Source of the DNA: Shewanella marinintestina
Lineage (GTDB): Bacteria; Pseudomonadota; Gammaproteobacteria; Enterobacterales; Shewanellaceae
Assembly: GCF_023283845.1 (NCBI RefSeq)
Contig: NZ_JAKILC010000020.1
Location: forward strand, 1-64,000
Direction: 5' to 3'
DNA: 64,000 nt
The notes under the pieces were generated by a model. That model was not told the origin of the DNA. It made no database searches and saw only the letters and a program-made list of their open reading frames with translations. The position numbers were made by a program, and so were the translations under genes. Positions 14,927-24,000 of the stretch are shown piece by piece (within the stretch, counting starts at the first letter, position 1; each line of letters starts with the position of its first letter).

Positions 14927-17839
14927 ATGTCAACTAAATCATCAGTTTCATTGCTTAAACGCAGCCCGTTTAAGATCCATGCTATCGCTCTGGCTTGCAG
15001 CGCTGTTTTATTACCAGGCGCGGCACTTGCAAAAGGGGAAGTTGCTCCAACAGCAAAACAGTCTGCTAAACCTGCACATGGAAAGGCGACAAACAATCGC
15101 TTTGAAAAGGGCGCTAATATCCCTGGTCAACAAAAAGGTGCGGATAATAGCCAGCGCCAGCAAGCACCAAAGAGTAAGCCTGCAAAAAAGATTGAAGGGC
15201 CAATGGGCGCAATAGGCCCTGCAGCAGAAGCTGAAGCAAATGAGTGTAGTAGTGAACTTGCAAACTTAGGTGGGCAAGCGTTATTTGATTTTGTCAGGCA
15301 AGCGGATATTTCGTGTATTTCTGAGCTTTACTCTCGAAACGATGCAGCGTCTGTTGCCGCTTACCAAGTTGAAAATGTTGTTTCTGTAGCTAATCAGGCC
15401 AAGAATATTGCAGCAAGTTACGATAGCCGCAGTGGATCTGAAATGCGTAACTTGTTCTATTTTCTACGTGGCGCATTTTACATTGAGTTCTACAACGACG
15501 ACTTAACTTATAGCGATACTCAAGCAGCAGATGCGCTATATTCAGTTCTGCTTGAATATGCAAAAAATCCTCACTTATTTGATCTAAGCCAAGATGCTGG
15601 CGATACCTTGTCTGAGTTTTTTACTTCTTGGTCTAGTGCGGATCATATTTTAGAAAGTGTGCCGGTTATCACCGACTATTTGCAGCGATTTGATGCGAAC
15701 TTTTTAGCAAGTAACCGCCATCGCGCGGCGTTAACGAGTGCGTTAACCACGCTTTACTATGGAAGTTGGGAAGAAGACTACAACAAGAAAGCCATGGAAC
15801 ATGGCGACTTGATTGATGCACTGCTGAATATTGCGACTAGTGATTACATTATTAATTCAGCTTATCAATATGAATCAACAGACGCTTTTCATGAGTTTGG
15901 TCGTTTCTATGAATATCAACAGTACTGGGATCTTCCACAAAGCCTAAAGACACGTTTAAACGATGGCGTGCAGTTATATATGGGCAAGTTTGAGCGTATG
16001 TCTGCTGAATGGGCTGATGGTGCAGGCTACCTAGATTACTACAACCCTGGAGAGTGCGAGCAGTTTGGTATTTGTGGCTGGGAAGAAGAGCTTGAGCAAA
16101 CGGCTTTACCGATTAACTATAACTGTAGCGATACCATCTATATTCGTGCGCAGCAGCTAACGGATAATGAGTTACAAGATTCATGTGATCTCATGGGAGC
16201 TGAAGAAACCTTATTTCACAATGTATTGGCAACGGGTTATCAACCGGTAGCTGATGACTTAAATGAAAGTCTAGAAGTGAATATCTTTGATAGTTACGCA
16301 GACTATGCGCAATACGCTGGTGTTATTTTTGGGATTAGCACAGACAACGGCGGTATGTACTTAGAAGGCACGCCTTCACAAGAAGGGAACCAAGCAAGAT
16401 TTATTGCACATGAAGCAACTTGGACTGAAGATATTTTAGTTTGGAACCTCAAGCATGAATATGTGCATTACCTTGATGGTCGTTTTAACCTTTATGGTGC
16501 ATTTAATTATTTTGATATCGATACGGGCAAGTCGGTGTGGTGGTCTGAAGGTTTAGCTGAATACATTTCTAAGCAAAACCGTAATGATGGCGCTATTGAT
16601 TTAGGTCGCTCGCAGGCTTATAGCTTAAGCGAGATTTTATCTAACACATATAATAGCGGCTCAGAGAGGGTATATAGCTGGGGTTATTTAGCGGTACGTT
16701 TCCTATTTGAAAACCATAGAGACGATGTTGATGCTTTACTGGTTCTAGCTCGTGGTGGTGACGCAGCTGGCTGGTTAGCGTATATCGACAATACAATCGG
16801 TCAAAACTATAACAGTGAGTGGAACACTTGGTTGGCTTCAGTGACCAGTAATGATGACACTATAGATACCGGTATTGTTGTGCCTGTCGACTCCGATGGT
16901 GATGGTGTTGCTGATAATCAAGATGCATTCCCCAATGATCCTACCGAGACACAAGATAGTGATAACGACGGTGTAGGCGATAACGCTGATGCTTTCCCTA
17001 ATGATGGCTCTGAAACGGTTGATACTGACGGTGATGGCGTGGGCGACAATGCTGATATCTTCCCTAATGATCCTACGGAATGGGCAGATTCTGATGGTGA
17101 TGGAATTGGTGATAATGCCGATACCGACGGCCCAATTGATCCGGTTGAAAGCTGCGGTGTGGCAACCATAACTGATGGTAATCTCACTAAAGAGCAAACT
17201 GAGTGTGTTGCAGGGCGAGATATTAACTACTTCTATACTTATATTGATGAAGATAATACGCCGCTTTATATATCAACAGCTGGTGGTAGTGGAGATGTTG
17301 ATGTGTACTTCAATCAAAGTATTTGGGCTAAGCCATCTGCTTATACAGAAAAGGCAGCAACAGCTGGTAATAATGAGCAATTAGCGGTAACGGCAAATCG
17401 TGGTTGGGTTTATATCAGTTTAGTGGCGAATGCTGAGTATGAAGGTGTCAGTTTAAATGTGAGTCTAACTGATGGTGGTGATACAGGTACAGACCCTGTA
17501 GCGGTTGCCGATGCTTGTGCTACGCAATCACCATACAGCTATGGCGGTGTTGAGTTTGGTGAAGCTGTTTGCATTGCAGATGGTCACTCAAGCTATTACT
17601 TCTATGTGCCTACAAACACAGCAGAGGTAACGGTTGCAAGTGGTCACGGTAGTGGTGATGTTAACTTGTACGGTAATAGCCAAACTTGGGCTGGACCTGA
17701 CTCGTTTGAAGTTAAGTCTGAAAACCAAGGTAATGTTGAAAGCTTAACGATTAATACACCTGCTGAAGGTTGGTATTACATTAGTGCTGATGGCGCACCA
17801 TCAAGTACTGGTGCGAGTTTAGTGGTGGATATTAAGTAA
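14927..17839 (+). CDS. Secreted M9 family collagenase
   Basis: About 970 residues. A long signal peptide ends near GAALAKG. The M9 N-terminal (activator) domain begins around CSSELANLGGQALFDFV. The catalytic zinc motif HEYVH is at about residue 510, and the downstream WWSEGLAEYISK supplies the third, glutamate ligand. Calcium-binding thrombospondin type 3-like repeats follow (four DSDGDGVADN/DAFPNDPTE units, about 650-735). The C-terminus has two pre-peptidase (PPC-like) beta domains starting near SCGVATIT and DACATQSPYS. This is the Vibrio/Shewanella collagenase type that degrades gelatin and collagen outside the cell. ATG 14927 is supported by GGAG at 7 nt; the upstream ATG at 14906 is less likely. 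Confidence 0.92.
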   Translation: MSTKSSVSLLKRSPFKIHAIALACSAVLLPGAALAKGEVAPTAKQSAKPAHGKATNNRFEKGANIPGQQKGADNSQRQQAPKSKPAKKIEGPMGAIGPAAEAEANECSSELANLGGQALFDFVRQADISCISELYSRNDAASVAAYQVENVVSVANQAKNIAASYDSRSGSEMRNLFYFLRGAFYIEFYNDDLTYSDTQAADALYSVLLEYAKNPHLFDLSQDAGDTLSEFFTSWSSADHILESVPVITDYLQRFDANFLASNRHRAALTSALTTLYYGSWEEDYNKKAMEHGDLIDALLNIATSDYIINSAYQYESTDAFHEFGRFYEYQQYWDLPQSLKTRLNDGVQLYMGKFERMSAEWADGAGYLDYYNPGECEQFGICGWEEELEQTALPINYNCSDTIYIRAQQLTDNELQDSCDLMGAEETLFHNVLATGYQPVADDLNESLEVNIFDSYADYAQYAGVIFGISTDNGGMYLEGTPSQEGNQARFIAHEATWTEDILVWNLKHEYVHYLDGRFNLYGAFNYFDIDTGKSVWWSEGLAEYISKQNRNDGAIDLGRSQAYSLSEILSNTYNSGSERVYSWGYLAVRFLFENHRDDVDALLVLARGGDAAGWLAYIDNTIGQNYNSEWNTWLASVTSNDDTIDTGIVVPVDSDGDGVADNQDAFPNDPTETQDSDNDGVGDNADAFPNDGSETVDTDGDGVGDNADIFPNDPTEWADSDGDGIGDNADTDGPIDPVESCGVATITDGNLTKEQTECVAGRDINYFYTYIDEDNTPLYISTAGGSGDVDVYFNQSIWAKPSAYTEKAATAGNNEQLAVTANRGWVYISLVANAEYEGVSLNVSLTDGGDTGTDPVAVADACATQSPYSYGGVEFGEAVCIADGHSSYYFYVPTNTAEVTVASGHGSGDVNLYGNSQTWAGPDSFEVKSENQGNVESLTINTPAEGWYYISADGAPSSTGASLVVDIK

Positions 17840-17862
17840 GTTATTATTGATGTCGGAAAAGT

Positions 17863-17890
17863 AAAAGCCGGCTCTGATGAGCTGGCTTTT
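17863..17890 (+). terminator. Terminator after the collagenase gene
   Basis: AAAAGCCGGCTC and GAGCTGGCTTTT form a 12-bp stem with one G-T pair around TGAT, followed by GTTT on the plus strand. Confidence 0.8.
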
Positions 17891-18010
17891 GTTTGGTATC
17901 GCGTTAACGAGCATGCTGATTATTAGCCACTGAAAGAGCTAACTCACCATAGATAAACACTTAAACATGCATGCAAATTAATATCTGAGCCATATAATGA
18001 TATCTATCAT

Positions 18011-21000
18011 CTAGAATATAAAATTTAATCGAAAGAACCCGTTGTCGATATCTGCATCATCGATAATGAAGTGTTGCCAACCAAGCTCTATTTGCCAGTT
18101 TGGGCTTAAGGTCCAATATAATGATATATCGCTAAAAGGGTCATATCCGTTACTGCTAGTTGTTGTGAGCTGTTGATTTACAAAGCTAATTATGTCGCTT
18201 TTCCAGAACCAGATACCACCACCAACTTTCAAGCCTATAGGTTCATTGAATTGCCAAACATAGCTCATGCCTATATCAAAGCCCGCTGCTGATAGTGGCC
18301 CTAGGTGAGAAACCTGTTTAGCAGCTTGCTCAGGGAAAAGAGTAAAACCTTTGGCGTTGAAGTGATAGTCACCTAGATTTTGATAACCAAGATTGACTTG
18401 CCAATTTGAGGTTATCTTATATGCAATGCCTATGCCCCAGCTAAAATCGTTTGGGTCTGTTGATATTTCATTATCATCTATTCCTGCACTCTCTAGCTGA
18501 GTTTGCGTTAGCGTCGTTGATGTTTTGCTATAGCCTGTTTGCATGTTAGCAATCCACTCAGCTTGAGCTGGACTACAGACAATTAAACTAAACATAAGGA
18601 TTGATATTGGCCGTTTACAGTGTCTGAATAATCCTATAGTGAGTAAAGCAACTAGCGCAAGGATGTTAATTGAACCGCCACTGCTTTCATTTGTAATAGT
18701 GATTTCTTTATAAGCATTTATTGTCACGTTAAGTACTCCTTCTGCTTCAGCCTCAAGTTGGTCTTTAACACCGTAAGTCACCTTGTCTACACCTTCGAAA
18801 CCTTGCTTTGGAGTATATTGAATTTGGTTATCAGCCGTAATGCTAGCAAAACCAACTTCCGCACTAACAAAAGTCAGACTGATATTTTGGCTATCAATGT
18901 CATTAGAGAGCACATCTACAATGATGCTCGTTCTGTCATTAGTCGATGCATTATCGTTTACCGTTATCGGTGCTAGATTCACTTTTACAGAAATGTAAAT
19001 TAGTGCAGTGGCACTATTTCCCGCATCATCGATAACGGTATAGCGTACTTCGTCGTCGCCCAAATAGCCTTTCGGTGCTTGATATTCCAATATCCCATAA
19101 TTGTTAATATTCGCAGCGCCAAGCCGTCCTTGAACGCTCTGGAGCGTAAGGCTGCCTCCTTCTGGGTCATTATCATTTAATGTTGGGTCGAAGATCAGTA
19201 AGCTAGTCTCGAACAATTCAAGTGCGTCATCGTTTGCCTCTGGAGATAAGTTATTTATATTGGTTGTGGCTATGCCACCGGGATCTGTAATGTTGAAGTT
19301 AGCTTCACCGTCATCATCATTTGGTCCGCCATCAACGATGGTTAACTGAACACACCAAGCACCTTCAATTAAGCCTATTTGCCAGCTACTTTCTCCAGGT
19401 GAAGGGCAGTATCCGGGTTCACCTAAAGTACTGTATATGTGGTTATTGTCATCTTCAACAAAGTTGTACCACCCGTTAGCTTTATTGTATTTTCGATAAA
19501 CAGCATCATTAGGGATGGCATTTGTAAGTGGCATAACAATACGGTATTGATTGCCTTGAACAGGCAGTCCACTGGCGACAAAATCAAATACGCCACTGGT
19601 AAAACGATATTCACTGTCTGCTGGTAATATATCGCTTTCATCAAGGAGGAGGGTGTTTTGTTTGCCACCAATGGCAATGCTGCCTACTTCAATACATACC
19701 CCTGCTTCTCCTTCAATAAGGTATTGCGCTTGTTCATCTTCACTTTCAGGCTGAACATTACAGCTTGGTAATGCATCCATGAAGTTAGCAATACCATCGA
19801 GATCATCGTCACCAAAACCTTCAATGTTATCAGGGATCATGTCGCCGTCACTGTCTGTATTATCGAGTGTGGGTAAGTTTGATACTAGATTTAGGTTGTG
19901 CTGAGCCAGAGTCGTTAATAGTCCGTCTGATACCTCTACTTTTATTTGGTAGTAGCCAAGTTCAACATCGGTAGGATCAAAACGTATAACGTCGTTTGAT
20001 GGGTCTAAATCTTGGATTTGTATATTGTTAAAGTCCCATAGGATACTCAACTGGTCATTCTGGTTAATATCCAAGTATTTAGCTGTAATGCTGATCTCTC
20101 CTCCATCTTTAGAGAGTATAACGCTCTGCTCACCATTTTGAGTGACATCTAGCGATACCTGAGGAGCAACGTTGTGGTTGACGATATGCAAAATATGGTT
20201 GGGTTTATAACCACTATTGACGACATCATCGAGAACCAGTTCTAACTTTTCATCGGATTCACTAATCTCATCATTAAGGATCGCAATTTCTAATGTGACT
20301 TCTCTTCCTGATGTGATGACTGCTTGCTGGCTAGTCAGGCGGTAATCTGCATCTATTTGTGCATTTCCTTCAAGAACAAAGTCGATAACAACCGGGTATT
20401 GTGGTGAGTCACCATTCAAAGATAGAGTGACAAACGCTGATGTACCTTCTAAAACCAATTGATCCTTATGGAAGTTAACCAAGGGATAAACGTCCACCTG
20501 TTGGCTTGCGACTTTCGTGTTGCCATTGTTGTCAGTGGTTTCCCAGTAGACAAGGTGACGACCGGGTTGGAATAGAGGTTGACCATATTTAAGGCTGACA
20601 GGTAGAGGTTCTCCTTCACTGTCAAATGCCGTAGCAACACCTAGATCGACGCGTGTGAATAAGCCTTGAGCTTGGACGCTTACAGCCTCTGGTACAGTTA
20701 GTGTGGGCAGAGCCTCATTGTTAGGAGTGATTTGCAGATTTACTTCTGCTTGGCTGCTTTCACCATCAGGATCAACAATTAAGTAGCTTAAGTTAATATC
20801 GCCAGTCATACCTGAACTTAAGGTCAGTAGTAACTGTTCATTTTCTATTTCTACGTTGCCTAAGCTCGACTCTGCACTGACGAGGGAGAGTATATCTTCA
20901 TCGATATCTTCATCGTTGGCTAATACAGGTAAACGGTACTCTCCGCTTGGTGTATAGTCGAGATCAAAGGTGTCATCTTGTGCATAGGGAGCGTCGTTTA

Positions 21001-24000
21001 CGGGAAGTATTTTGATGCTCACTTTAATAGGGGATGAACTGGATTGTTGATCGCTCACGGTGACAGTGAAGTTGTCATTACCGTGGAAGTTTTCATTGGC
21101 TTGATATGTCCATTTAGTGCCACTTGTGTCAAGGGAGCCTTGTTGAGGCTGATTAATTAGGCTAATAGTTAACTTGTCGCCTTCATCATCTTTTGGATCT
21201 AGGCTAAATACCAGTTCAGTGTCCTCTAATGCTTCAAACTGAGTACTGCTTAGGGTCGGAGTATCATTGATATTGATCACTTCGATACTAAATGCTGGCA
21301 AACTTGCAGATGCGGTTGTGCTGTCGGTGACGCTGATAATGATATTACTGTTTATGCCCACATCGTCATTGGTAGGTGTACCTGACAAACTACCATTGGC
21401 GCTGTTAAAACTTGCCCAGCTTGGTTTATTACTGATCGTAAAGTTGTGAGTGTCACCATTGTCGGTATCAAGTAGCGTTGGAGTGAAACTATAAAGACTA
21501 TCTTCATCGACAGAGCTGGCTGGAACACCTGTGATAACCGGAGTGAAGTTATATGCTTTATGTACACTATCTGTGGCTTCAGCACCTTGGTTTCCTGCTT
21601 CATCGGTTAATGAGAGGGTTAGCGTAAGTGTGCCTTCATTTAAGCCGCTGACATTAATATCGCTCACGCTCTGAGGGTCACTGCTAATGATACCGCTGCC
21701 AGTAATTGAGTTGCTACCATCACTTATCTGATAGACATAGCTTTCCCCACTAACGCCTCCTGTGATGATAAAGCTAAGTGCAGACTCATTATTAGCGTCA
21801 ATATACTCTTGTTTTATCTCTACTTCGTAGTTAACGGGGGCTGACGTATCTATGGTCACTGCGTTGGAAATGGTGACCACTTGGGTGTTGCCAGCAAGAT
21901 CGACTGGTGAGAGGTGGGCGTCATAAACACCTTCATTTAAGCTGTCTGCTAGCTCGTTATCTAACCAGTTACCGCTGTTGATATCACTGAAACTGTCGGC
22001 ATCGAAAGGCCCAAGTATGGTGCTGTCGTCAGCCTCCAAAGTGAAAGATAAGCTAGCTATTCCTCCTGCATCGGTCACAGTACCTGTAAGCGATGGCGTG
22101 GTATCGACACTTGTGATCGATGTGATGTCTGCACTTGGTGCAATATTGTCATGGGTTAATGTAACAAGATTGACAGCTTGAGCACTGTTACCTGCGCTAT
22201 CTTTAGCGATAACTACATAGTTAGTCTCCGTGTTATCGGCTAACGAGAGGCTGATATTCCAGCTATTTGCCGTAACAATACTCGATGTAACAGCTGTATT
22301 ATTGTCGGCGATACCATTGTTATCCGCATCTTGATAGAGACCGACCGATACGCCATTTTCACTCTGACTCCCTTCAATGGTGATGGCTGTTGTGGATTGA
22401 TAGATTGGAGATATTGGACTTAAGATGACGGCATTATCTGGAGCGATAGAATCTTCAAGAAAACTTCCTATGGCCACATCTGAAATATTGCCCGCAGTAT
22501 CTTGGCTACGTAATACAAAGTGATTATCAGAATCTTGGTTAAGGTTGAGTGTCAGTGACCATGACCCCGAATTGGTGCTACTGCTGGCTAAAGGTGTATT
22601 ACTGTCGGCAATACCATTAGCATCGCTATCGGAGAGTGCAACAATGGTGATCCCATCTTCTGGGTAATCGGTTTGAGTTAAGCTGATGCTATCGGCATTA
22701 ATGGTTTGTGATGGTTGAAGCGGTGTTGCCGATGCTGGAGCCAGCGTATCGACCAACAAATTTGTTTCTGTTAATGCTATAAAATTAAAGTCTACAGCGT
22801 TTCCGTTGGCATCTTGAGCTGCATCTGAGTTGCTTTGAACTGATGTTAGAGTGACACCATCGCTGTCATTATCTCCACTAATAACATCATAACTAAAGGT
22901 CAAGTTGGATGAGTTATGTCCACTGGCATAAACTGCCGTTCGACTTGCTCCACCAATTAAGAGAGTGGCGGTGGAGTTAGAACCAGTTAAAATAACGTTA
23001 TCATCAAACTGTACTGAGACTGTGATGGTTTCACCCGCTTTTAAGTGGCCTGTATTTAAGGCCACTGATTGAACTATTGGACCTAAGGCATCTTTAGTGA
23101 CGGTGTCAGTTACCGCTGCAGCTGAATTTCCGTTTATATCTGTGACTACAACAGAAAGGGTCAACGTGCCATCACTGAGTGAGGTCACATCGATATTGGA
23201 GATGCTGTCACTTGCTGAGGCTAAAGTGCCAGTGCCATTGACGCCAGCTCCACCACTGGAATTGATGGTGTAAGCGAAGCTTGCTCCTGCTTCAGCCCCC
23301 GTAAACGTGAAGCTTAGTGCGTTATCATTTGATTCTAAGATAATGCCTTGATCAATACTGACACTGTGGCCAGTTGGCGCAGTACTGTCCTTGGTGCTGC
23401 TGTCATTAACCGCACTCGCACTGTTCCCTGCAATATCGGTTAGTATTAGGCTAAGGTTGAGAGTGCCATCTTCAAGGCTGCTTACATCAATATTGTCTAT
23501 GGTGTCTGTGGCCGTGGCTAAATTACCATTACCGGTAATGGGTGTACCACCACCTGAACTACTGAGGTTATAGGCATACAGGCTAGCAACCTCACCAGCG
23601 GTGAAAGTGAAGCTGATAGCATCTTCATTGCTGCTGTTGACCGGATTTTGGGTGATTGCCACGCTATGACCTGAAGGCGCGCTGGTATCCACTTCAATAC
23701 TCAAAGCTGTGCTTACAGGTGAGTCATTACCTGCAGCATCGGTTTGAAAGGCTTTAATCGAATGACTTGTACTGGACAGAGTGGGCATAGATGTAGACCA
23801 GCTTCCACTGCTGACACTTGTGGTTGTTGATACTTCTCCACCATCTAAAATTCCATCGTTATCTGTGTCACTAAAGAGGGTAAGGGTTGCGCCTGTTTCA
23901 CCATTACCTGAAATCTCAGGGGTTTGATCTGAGGTAATATCATCACTGTCACTGCTACCTGTATCTGAGCTGGTACTCATATCTAAGGCTGCGGGAGTTG